Of a stretch of 64,000 nt of DNA, positions 32,694-42,403 are shown one piece after another. Within the stretch, counting starts at the first letter, position 1; each line of letters starts with the position of its first letter. Origin of the DNA: Massariosphaeria phaeospora (Eukaryota > Ascomycota > Dothideomycetes > Pleosporales); NCBI GenBank assembly GCA_011032825.1, contig JAADJZ010000015.1, positions 1 through 64,000 on the forward strand, read 5' to 3'. The position numbers and the translations under genes were made by a program. The notes beneath the pieces were generated by a model. The model was given only the letters and a program-made list of their open reading frames with translations. It did not search any database and was not told the DNA's origin.

Positions 32694-33524
32694 GGGGGGA
32701 GATCAGGTGGGCTGGGCTGAAATGCACTATGTGCACTCGAAGGAATTGAAGTGAGCTGAGCTGAGCTGGTGGCTAGGTGAGGCTAGATGGGATGCATGCG
32801 TCATCTGCTTCTGGCCCGGTTTGGCTTGGCTTGCCTATGCCTAGAAGACTGCCAGCTACACGGTTTCTCCATCTGTATCTGCGGAAACGATATGGAATGC
32901 CAATACAATCAAATCAATCAAATCATAACTGACTGACTCCACAACGCCACCCCCATGCCCTGCCATGCTATACGATGCTATACTTTGCTTTGACCTAATG
33001 CCTATATCTAACTACCGCCACGCACAATTCCTCTTCTCGCTATCATCTATCACATTCTGTTCAGTTCCGTCTGTAATACAATTGCATTCCGTTTGTCCAT
33101 TTACTTGAGAGACCTTCCAGCCGTGACTGCAGAAGAAAGACGCTATTGACTAACCCTGCCTAGAAGGAGGCCAAAGAGTGAGTGTGTTTGGAATGGGAGA
33201 GCAGGGTAGGGTTGGGCTGGTCGGTAGGGTGGCTATGGGGGAGGAGAAGGGGAGGAGGTGCGATGTATGCGGCTTGGAGTGTTTAGTAGAGGACGAACCA
33301 TGGAAGGGGGCACATAACTAGCACTACTTGGCTAGGTAGCTTTACCTGCGGTACGTCGCCTGCGCTTCCGCTGCCCTGCTCTTACCTAGGAAGTATCTAG
33401 CGTTGGATTACAGATCATATCACCAGTAGCACCTTCCCTCTTTCCTCTCCTCTCCGCCCCAACGCACACCACGACCGCCCCTCCACCCCGCACCACAACT
33501 CCCAACCTCCATAATCAACCCAGC
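32694..33524. other. Intergenic region, no gene seen
   Basis: It contains a short gagct pentamer run (32750-32770) and AT-rich DNA. The last 90 bp are C-rich and serve as leader for the gene at 33525. Confidence 0.4.
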
Positions 33525-34295
33525 ATGAAGCTCGCCATGCTCGCCACTGCGCTCCTAGCCAGCGTCGCTGCCGCCAGCCGAGCATGCGGCTTCTACAACG
33601 TCACCAGCACAGATCCCACCAAGCCGGTGCAGCCCCACGAGATGCTCCTCAGCGGCGCCATCTGCCGGCCCCTCCCCGACAACTCCACAGGCAACATCCA
33701 CGGCAGCTGGAGCGTGCCCGGCGACTGCGGGTGCTCCACCTACACGTACGTCACGTCACGCCGTCTTCCCGTCTCATCTCATCTCGCCGCCCACACTCTG
33801 TCTCCCTCTGCCTCTGCATGCAAAACGACAGCACAATACAGTACCAACTAACCGCCATTGCAGCGGCCGCGCCTGCGCCGGCAAAGCCGTAGCCGAGCAC
33901 TCGAAACAGTGGCCCGAGCTGCTCGCGGGCGACTCGTACCAGTGCAGCGAGGCCGCGCCCGCGACCGTGTGCGGCGCCATCTTCAACCGCGTCGAGGACA
34001 AGCCGTGGCGCGTGTTCCGGCTGTGGCGCGACGGCGCGTGCCACAACATGAGCTGGGTGGAGAGGAAGCTGCAGCGCGGGCGCACCATCGAGGTGCTGGC
34101 GGAGCGCAAGTGCATGTGCGAGGTCTTCTAGTAAGTTGATTTGCCGGGAGGAGTGAGTTGAGTTGGGTTGGGAGTGAATCAAGTGACTGATAATAGGGCT
34201 GTAGTGACGAGGACTGCGCGGGACGCCACTTCAACACGACGAGGACGTACGAGGGCTGGGATGGGCGGTCGTATCGGTGCCATCCGCGGGGGTGA
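33525..34295 (+). CDS. Small secreted cysteine-rich protein, 192 aa (three exons), family member
   Basis: Exons are 33525-33745, 33864-34130 and 34205-34295. The signal peptide 'MKLAMLATALLASVAAA' is followed by the first Cys in 'RACGFY'. Exon 2 ends with 'ERKCMCEVF' plus two bases of the next codon. Exon 3 gives 'DDEDCAGRH' and ends 'SYRCHPRG'. The CxC motif, the phase-2 intron in the fourth codon after its second Cys, and the final Tyr-x-Cys are shared with the genes at 53-62 kb. This member has an extra first intron and more Cys residues (about ten), so it may be the longer ancestral form or a separate branch. The function is unknown; extracellular location is inferred from the signal. Confidence 0.8.
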
Positions 34296-34457
34296 AGAGG
34301 CTGCATGAGGAGATACATAATAGCGGAGGATGAACAGCCAGCTACATAGCTAGAAGGTGTCAGCAGCATCAAAAGGTAGCACTACGTGGAAACGGAATTC
34401 ACCTATATTTGCATATGCCACCATCAACCAATCAATTCCGAGCTTCCCCAGCAGACT

Positions 34458-37400
34458 TCACTTGCCCGGCTCCAGATCGTCCACGGCGCGTCCACTTGTC
34501 CGGCGGCTTCTCCTCTGCCGCGGCCCGAAAGACGCAACGGGCTTCGACCCAGACATCCAAGCAAACAGCTTCGAAGCCGGGCCCCTCTTCTCGCCATGCT
34601 GCTCGCCACCCATCCCACCACTTCCCGGCTGAGATCTCCTATGCCCGCGACCCCCACCCCCTACCAACAACCTCGCCGCCATCCTCCTCGGCACCGCCAT
34701 CACATCATCCACCACAAACGCAACCAGCCCAAACACAGCACTAATCCCCAACCCCACCCCAAACAGACCCTTCGCCACGAACCCCAACGCCAACCCCTCC
34801 GCACTCCCCACCGGCGCCCTCTTAAACCCACGAATATCGATCGCAAAAAACGCCGCGACAAAATTCATCGGCAGGACAAACAATCGCGACAATGGTAAAC
34901 ACCATAATGGTGCGGCCCTGCCGCGCCGTGGCCGTGGCCGTGGCCTGGTCCCTGCTGAACCGCGCCTCAATGGCACTCGCGTGTTTCTGGTTGAGGTCGA
35001 AGAGGATGGAGACGGAGTTGGAGATGCCGCTGGCCTGCTGCTTCATGCGGCGGGCGCACGTCGCTGAGGCGGAGGTCGACGACGCGGAAGTGCTCGGAGG
35101 CGGAGCGCCGGAACGCGTCTTGCTGCTGCGCGTCGTAGCTCGCCTCGTCGACGAGCAAGGCTTGGAACTTGCCGAGCATGTCGGCCTGCGAGCGCAGCAC
35201 CGAGGCGATGACGCCGAGCTCGTCGCAGATGTCTTTTGCTTCGGCGAGCAGGCTTGTTTCGCGGCCGATGTCGAGCAGCGCGTTTTGGAAGGACGGGTTG
35301 GGTTGGGTTGGGTTGGTGGAGGAGCCGCCGCCGTGGGCGAGCCACCAGGACGCGGCTTGCGAGGCCTAGGTGAAGGTTGCGGTTAGCTGGGCGTCGCGCA
35401 GGCTGAGGGCGGCGACGGTGCGTTTGAAAATGTCGAAGATTTGGTATTCAGAGGCGTCGTGGCGGCGCGGGTCGAAGACGTTGATGCAGCGGCCCGTTAT
35501 GAGGAGGGCCAGCTCGTAGACGGATTGCACCGGGTCGCGCATCTGGCTGTTGACTTCGCGCTTGATGCGGTCGACAGTGTGGAGGGGGTCGTTGGAAGGC
35601 TGTTGCCAGCGCTCCGGGAAAGGCGGTGATGATGAGTTCTTTGCCGAGGATGAAGAGCCAGAGTTGGTCGACCATGACGACTTTGGGCTCGCGGTCGAAG
35701 AGGTGGGATTCTCGAGAGAGTACTTGATCGAGGTCCCGGTGGGTGGTGTCGATGTCGGGGTAGAGGTATTGATCTAGCGTTCTGCGAAGGTGGAGCAGTT
35801 GTGGGTCGCCGAGGTAGGCGTCGAGTAACAGTTCATCGCCGTTGGGTGGGGTCGTGCCATTGTGCATGGTGCCGTTCTTTTTGCGTCTAATGGCGTCGCG
35901 CACAGCTAGCACTCCGCCGTACGTTTCATAATGAAGAAACGGCATCTCGCTCGCGGATTAGTCGGTCCGGGGCGGATCTCGGCGAACTTACAAAAAGTAT
36001 CATGTTGGTTCCCCGTTCGGAGACGGTGTTGCGCTCGGACCAAGTCCGTTTCGTTCTTTGGCAGAAGGGATTCATGAAATGGTCATAGAGGGAGGGACCT
36101 GTGCGCTCCTGTTCGAACCACTCTTCCGCCGTTCTCAGATCTTCGAAGCTGTTGGGACTTCGTTCAATCAGCACCTTTGAGATGACCGTCTAGATGCCAT
36201 TAGATCAAGTGCAAGACTTATCCGACGCCGTAAATCTTACTCGAAACCATTCAAGCTGTATGTGTAAGTTGATATACTTGGATGCAAGATTGGTACAACG
36301 TACATTGTTTACAGGGATAAGCTCCCATCGAAAGCGTGCCTTGCGCTTCGAGTTCTTTGGGTACAGCGAGTATTCATTGTCGCCTCCAAGAAGCTGGAAC
36401 ATGGTGCGCTGTTTGACGAGCGTGCCACGTTGGGTGGGATCGCGGTGCGACATGCATTCAACAATGGTGGTGTGAACCTTGCGGCAAGCTTCCAGTGCTT
36501 CGGGCGACCAAGTGGCGATGGAATTTCCAGGTCGCAATAGGGGCAAGACCTCTTTATGCCCGTTCTGTATGGCTCAAAGACGCGGAGTTCGGCCGAACGA
36601 GTCTCTGAGCATAGGATCGGCGCCGTGCGCTACCAAAAGTTCGATCATGGGTATATCTCCGCGAAAGGTAGCCCAGTGAAGGGGGGTCATGACATTGAGC
36701 AGCCTTTTGTTGACAGACACCTTGTGGCGGAGCAGTATGGCGGCAACGTCTAGATGACCTGCTTCTACGGCGTTGTGCAGTGCAGTCCATCCTCCATCGC
36801 TGACCGCATCGGGATCGGCGCCGGCTTTGAGAAGTGCTTCGACCGTTGTACTATGTCCTTTCTCTGCAGCCAGATGTAAAGGAGTGCGGCCTCTATCGTT
36901 TGTTGCTTTATCTCAGTCAGTTTCTGTAGTGGGAATCCCAATAGGGGGAATTTACTTGCGGTATCAGCTCTGCCCGTAGATAGGATAAAGCATACAAGGT
37001 CGAACCGCCCTGTTGCAGCGGCCCAAAACAGCGCAGTTCTTCCGTCTCTACCTTTCGCATCGATAGGGAGGGTCAAATCCAGAAGTACCCGAACAACAGC
37101 CACAGTGTTCTGCACGCCGTTCTCTACCGCAATATGGATCAAAACAGTTCTGCCTTCACTATCCCGTGAGTTAATGTCGGCGCCTATAGCTGCCAATTCC
37201 TTGAGTAAATCAACGTGGCCGCCAACTACGGCATAAAACAGGGCATTTCGCAGTTTCTCGTCCTTCTTCCAGATATTGGCCCCTTTCGCGACCAAGAGGT
37301 CTAGGATTTGACTGTTGCCTATAAAGGCGGCCTTCATCAAAGCTGTCCCGCCTGTGTGTAGGGTTGTGTCAACACCAGCCCCATGGTCGACGAGTAACCG

Positions 37401-37622
37401 CAGGATTCCAAGGCTAGGAGAATGCGGAGCTGCGGCAGTTTGGAATACTCGTGGCGAGACAGTTGCGTCCTGGGAAGCGATCCATGTTTTCCTCTGGAGG
37501 AGTTTGCGGACACCGTCTTCGTCGCCTTGTTTAGTTGCTGCAGTAAGCTCGAGGAACAGATCACGCGTCGGTTGCGGGCGGGGGCTGAGATGGGCAAAGG
37601 GTTTCGGGCTGCTCACAGCCAT
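34458..37622 (-). pseudogene. Ankyrin-repeat / CorA-like membrane protein gene with multiple lesions
   Basis: The gene runs from ATG at 37622. It encodes ankyrin repeats (37500-36560, e.g. 'GRTALFWAAATGRFDLVCFI', 'GRTPLHLAAEKGHS'), a linker, and a fungal CorA-like C-terminal part with 'PKVVMVDQLWLFIL' (about 35690), 'RCINVFDPRRHDASEYQIF' (about 35460) and a membrane span 'TIMVFTIVAIV...NFVAAFF' (about 34870). Introns are visible near 36943-36895, 36309-36260, 36240-36193 and 35990-35946. Lesions: TGA at 36574-36576 where Trp is expected, a one-base frameshift near 35620, TAG at 35366-35368, and frameshifts near 35045 and 34895. The reading between lesions is well conserved, so decay is recent. 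The 3' end is uncertain. Intact relatives are predicted membrane proteins of unknown transport role. Confidence 0.75.
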
Positions 37623-39399
37623 TGATGAGCAAAGTTTGTCTAGGCTACATTGAGAAGGGAATACATAAGGTGGTGTTGCAAGTTCAGGTGGGTGGTTGTC
37701 GTCTTTAGGATTTCCAGCCGCATGAGATCGGCGATTTGCCCCCCACTCCGCACGACCAATGGGAGAACCCGACTATATTTCCGCTATCATTTGCTTCGCT
37801 CGTCGCACTCGAACACGCAAAGCAATCGATGGTAGACTATCCTGCGACGGACATCTCATGGGGAACTTGAACCGAGTAGTACGGTGACTCTAGCAGATCT
37901 TTCCCTGCTCCTATTATGTGCACCTCTCCCACGATCCCGCTCCTTTCCACCCCTCAACGGCCTCATCTTGAATCAAGCAGCGAGACATTTGGTGCAACAT
38001 GCGAGCCACGACGCAGTTTGTTTCTTCTTGGTCTTTGGACCATTTGGCGGCGCTCCGGCTGGTTGTGCGCCGTATTGCATCTGCGGCTGCTGGACGTCGG
38101 TTTGCTGATTAGGAGTAGGTTGAATGAATGATCCGCGACATCCGCATGCGGAACCCATGCATGCGTGGCCCATGGCGATGGAGGGTGGATGTGGTTGAGG
38201 TATGCAATGCTTTGTGGAGTGCTCGGCTCGCGAAGGCTTGACGATGGTCCTGAAAGTTGTGGTGTCGATGCGCGATGGTGGCAGTGACTGATACCTAGGA
38301 CTTGAGAGACCCCCTCAGATTTATATCCGCCGCCTCTCTCCTTTTCCAAAAGCGGTACGGGTAAATCTGGAGACGGTAGGTGGTGAGGATTCAATAATCC
38401 AATGGCCAGGGTCGTCGTGATCCTCTTCAGAACGCCCGGCTGCTCTTCTGAACGGTCAAGCCAATTCCAGGCCTTTTGATCTCATTTCACCAGGCGGAAG
38501 ATGATAAATGTTGATAAGATGGCAGCGGAGCAAGTAAGTTGATCCGATGTTGGGCGTCTTCGCTTCGGCGAGGACAGAGGTGGTCGGTTGCACACACCCG
38601 CCTCGCGCGAGACAAGGTGCCGGATAACGTTCTAGACTCTAGGCATCAACAACGGTCCTGGGTCTTCCCGTCCCATGTCGGGCGGAGATCTAAGAGACGC
38701 TCCAATTCGGGAGAGTCGGCGGCGACTCCCGTTCTCCAGATTTGCATGCTATAGTCCTGAATGGTTCCGTAGCTGCTGCTGCGGTCATAGCGTGTGGAAG
38801 CTTGGTGAGCTTGCTTTCGAGCTTGATGTCGTGCAGGGAGTCAGCTGCTCGGGAAGTCCAAGGCGGGATGAGACAGAAGCAGGAAAGGGTCTCATCGGCA
38901 AGAGTGGAAAGTTGCGGGCGGTCAGAGCGGGGCGTTCCTTGGCACGAGTTTAGCGCGGCTGAGCCATTCACACGTCGGTCTGCCCCACGACGTGCAACCG
39001 CGCCTTCATCAGCAAAGTCAACACCACCGGTCACCAGCGCTCCCTGCAAACCAACTGAGCCTCGCAGCGTGCGCCCATTCAGCTTCCCACTCGCCTGGAC
39101 TGCCTGGAATGTGCGCTTGTACGCCAGACGGCCGCCAAGCTGTGCCTGCGGGTGCCCTTACTGGCCGTCCGCTCACGGTGCCCCTGCGTCAGCTGCTGTC
39201 ACCATAGGCGTGCGGATGCGCCGCCCGCTATCCAGGTACTCCCACCGCGCACCACGCACCACGCCCACCATGGCACGTCCTCTGCCCAAGCAGCCCTTGG
39301 CCACGCCCGCCTGCATTCTTCGCTGTCGTTATTCTCTCCACTCTCGCTCTCTCCACCACCGCTGTTCCCTCGCTGCATCCACCCCGCCCAACGAGTCGA
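37623..39399. other. Long intergenic region; one doubtful small Cys-rich frame
   Basis: There is no convincing gene apart from the short minus-strand frame at 37973-38173, listed separately. The 238-codon plus frame at 38742-39458 overlaps the oxidase start, is Arg/Pro/Ser-rich and looks non-coding. The final 300 bp are C-rich leader of the oxidase gene. Confidence 0.4.
37973..38173 (-). CDS. Possible small Gln/Pro-rich protein with Cys-rich C terminus
   Basis: This 66-codon frame starts 'MGHACMGSACGC', then a Gln/Pro-rich stretch ('QQPQMQYGAQPAG'), a basic 'KTKKKQ' and a Cys/Trp end 'ASWLACCTKCLAA'. A basic patch followed by a short Cys-rich tail resembles fungal CYSTM-like or palmitoylated small proteins. 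The 5' end may instead be spliced: a ctaatcag acceptor lies just before the Gln-rich part. Evidence is thin. Confidence 0.3.
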   Translation of the reverse strand: MGHACMGSACGCRGSFIQPTPNQQTDVQQPQMQYGAQPAGAPPNGPKTKKKQTASWLACCTKCLAA

Positions 39400-40886
39400 A
39401 TGGGCAACACGTCCAGCACCGCCGTGCAGAAATGCCTCGAGGCTGCCGTAGCCGGTAACGGGGACCTCGTAGCCTTCAAAGGCTCTCTTTTCTACCAGAT
39501 CGCCCACGTCAAGGCGTACAATCTCGATATTCCCGTCACGCCGGCCGCCATCACCTACCCGAAGTCTGCAGAGCATGTTGCGGCGATTGTGAAATGCGCT
39601 GCCGACCACAGCCTCAAGGTGCAGGCGCGCTCCGGCGGCCATTCCTACGCCAATTACGGTGAGTCTGGCCCCAGAATAACTCAGCTCGGCGGGTGTTCTG
39701 ACAAGAGCCCCCAGGCCTCGGCGGCCAGGACGACGCCATTGTCGTCGACCTCAAGAACCTGCAGCACTTCTCCATGGACAAGAACACCTGGCAGGCCACC
39801 ATCGGCGCGGGCACCCTCCTCAAAGACGTGACCAAGCGGTTGCACGACAACGGCAAACGCGCCATGGCGCACGGCACCTGTCCGCAAGTCGGCATTGGTG
39901 GCCACGCCACAATCGGCGGCTTAGGCCCAACGTCGCGCTTATGGGGCAGTGCCCTGGACCACGTACAGGAGGTTGAAATTGTGCTGGCCAACTCGTCCAT
40001 CGTGCGTGCTTCGGAGACGCAGCACACCGACATCTTCTGGGCCGTGAGAGGCGCGGCCGCCAGCTTCGGCGTCGTCACCGAATTTAAGGTGCGCACGCAA
40101 CCCACGCCCACCGAATCCGTACTCTACAGCTACGGCATCTCCGCCGGCAACGCGGGCGCCAAAGCCGCCGCCTTCAAGAAATGGCAAGCCCTGATCGCGG
40201 ACCCGCTGCTGTCCCGCAAATTCGCCTCACAGTTCGTCCTCACTGAGCTCGGCGTCATCATTAGCGGCAGCTTCTTCGGCCCGCAGCACGAATTCGACAG
40301 TCTCAACATCTCGTCGCGACTGCCCAGCGCCGCCGAGTCCGTCATCGTGCTGAAAGATTGGCTCGGCGTCGTGGGCCACTGGGCCGAAGACCTCGCGCTC
40401 GAACTCGCCGGCGGCATCCCCAGCAACTTCTACGCCAAGTCGCTGGCCTACACGCCCGACGACATAATCCCGGACGCGGGCGTCGACAAGCTCTTCGCGT
40501 ACATTGACGCCACGCCCAAGGGCACCCCGCTGTGGTTCGTCATCTGGGACCTCGAGGGCGGCGCCATCAACGACGTGGCGCCCGATGCCACGGCGTACGG
40601 CCACCGCGACGCGCTGTTCTACCACCAGGCGTATGCCGTCAACCTCGTCGGCCGCGTTGGCGACAAGACGCGCGCGTTCCTGACGGGCTTCAATCGCGTG
40701 GTGCTGGACGCGCTGCCTGGGCACGAGCTGGGTTCGTATGCCGGGTATGTGGACCGGGCGCTGGGCGAGGGCGGCGCGGAAAGCTACTGGGGGCTCAACT
40801 TGCCGCGGCTGGGGCGCATCAAGCGCGTCGTGGATCCGGGCGATGTGTTCCACAATCCGCAGAGTGTGAGGCCGGCGAAGGGGTAG
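39400..40886 (+). CDS. GOOX/berberine-bridge-type FAD-linked oxidase (two exons)
   Basis: Exons are 39400-39658 and 39715-40886, giving 476 residues. The FAD-binding (PCMH) fold shows 'RSGGHSYANYG', whose His is the usual 8-alpha FAD-linkage site, and 'AHGTCPQVGIGGHATIGG', whose Cys is the second (6-S-cysteinyl) linkage site. Both bonds of a bicovalent flavin are thus likely. The C-terminal BBE segment 'YWGLNLPRLGRIKRVVDPGD' with 'FHNPQSV' completes the fold. Relatives oxidise sugars or alkaloid-like substrates. Unlike secreted glucooligosaccharide oxidases, this protein has no signal peptide. It starts 'MGNTSS', which fits an N-myristoylation site, so a membrane-bound cytosolic enzyme is possible (inference). 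Confidence 0.9.
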
Positions 40887-41504
40887 ACCATAAGAGAGCG
40901 GCAAGAGAAGGGGCGTAGGGGTAGAGCAGGGGGGGGTGGAGAGAAGTGGAGAGAAGGGGACAGCGGGGACGGAGGTTTCCGCGCTCATGAGACGATGTGA
41001 TGTGATGTGATACCCATTATATACTCAAAAACCTATCATAGACTCTTTCCAAGACTCGCTAGACACTTACTGTCGTTGATTAGTCTATTGTGCTTGACGT
41101 GCTAGGTATTTGCATAGGTACCACAGTCCACTCACTATGCATGGTTATCACTAGTCTAGCCGTCTCGGCAAAGATCCCGGAGCCCGGCTACGCTAAGCTA
41201 CATTGAGCTAGTTTCAGATTAAAAGTAGGAGCTCCGACCCAACCTCTACCTATTCGCATAGTCCGTACTCTAATTCAAGCTCCTACTCTCCACACCACAG
41301 CACACCGCCCGCACACCACACTAGTTAGGCTATACGATTGATCACATCTCTCCACCGCAGTTCAGCTCAGCTCAGCTCAGCACACAACCACCACGTCCTC
41401 AAAACCACGACCTCAACACAACGCGCACCTCACCTCACCTACGCAGCACACGCATCCCTCACCACCTCCCACCCTCTCTCCCTCTTTCCGCAACAACCGC
41501 AACC
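40887..41504. other. Intergenic region with AGCTC pentamer run
   Basis: An (agctc)n run lies at 41363-41383 in the leader of the downstream gene. A G-rich stretch follows the oxidase stop (40905-40975). No gene is seen. Confidence 0.4.
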
Positions 41505-42041
41505 ATGCCACCCATCCCCTTCTTCGCCCTCGGCTGCCTCTCCGGCGCCACCAGCGTCGCGCTCGGCGCCTTCGGCGCCCACGGCCTCAAGAAACACATT
41601 TCCGACCCCGCGAAGCTGGCGAACTGGAATACGGCGGCGCAGTATCAGGTACGTGTCCTATATATCCCCTCTCTCATACCCCATATCTACCCCTCATCCC
41701 AGCCTTCTTTCCCCCCATGCCCCCCGACCCGTACCCCTCTTCCCCCTTCTCTTTCCCCCCACCATCCCCCCTGTACTCTTACTCCGTACTAACCAGTCCA
41801 GCTAATCCACTCCCTCGCCCTCTCCTTCGCCGCAACCCTGCACCCCACGCCCACGCTCGCCTTATCGTTATTCAGCGCGGGCATCACGCTGTTTAGCGGT
41901 AGTCTGTATGTGCTGGTACTAGACGCGCAGAAGCGGTGGGGGTGGGTGGCGGGGCCGGCGACGCCGGTGGGGGGGCTGTGTTTGATGGGAGGGTGGGTGG
42001 TTTTGGGGTTGGGTGGGGGGAGGAGGGGGAGGGTGTGGTAG
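41505..42041 (+). CDS. DUF423 / TMEM256-like small membrane protein (two exons)
   Basis: Exons are 41505-41648 and 41802-42041, giving 127 residues; the intron of 153 bp is strongly pyrimidine-rich. The N terminus 'FFALGCLSGATSVALGAFGAHGLKKH' is the hallmark of the family (YgdD in bacteria, TMEM256 in animals). Then 'NTAAQYQLIHSLAL' and 'LFSAGITLFSGSLYVL' give further membrane spans, and the Gly-rich end 'ATPVGGLCLMGGWVVL' is the last span. Four membrane helices are expected. The biological role is unknown across the family. The C terminus and 3' flank are extremely G-rich. Confidence 0.85.
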
Positions 42042-42403
42042 GGGGTAGGGGGGAGATGGGAGGGGGGAGAGGAGGGAGATGGGAGGGGGATGTGGGATGT
42101 GGGAGGCATTGCGGGCGTTTCGTTTTGGTGGGTGTGGTTGAGAAGGCATGGTAGGAATGCTACGTGCTTTCGTAGGATCCGAGAGGTATAATGAATACTT
42201 CGACTTGGCACCAATTTCCCCCCACCAAACGCCGCCTCTCGCCAATGCAATCATTTCCTAGCAGACAGATCAGATTGCCAAACCCCAAGCACGTATACGT
42301 ATGAATATACGGGTCAAAAGACACCGCCATCCAACCCAATCCAACCCAACCGCACCGAACCGCAGTGCCCCCCCAATCTATCCATCTAAGCAGTCGTCGC
42401 AAT
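42042..42403. other. G-rich 3' region between convergent genes
   Basis: Positions 41930-42110 contain many G runs on the plus strand and could form G-quadruplexes at the 3' end of the DUF423-like gene. No gene is seen. Confidence 0.5.

Noticed and set aside
38742..39458. 238-codon plus-strand frame
   Set aside because: It is Arg/Ser/Pro-rich without a domain and overlaps the real start of the FAD oxidase in another frame.
40227..40988. 253-codon minus-strand frame
   Set aside because: It is antisense to the FAD oxidase and composed mainly of Arg, Val and Ala.
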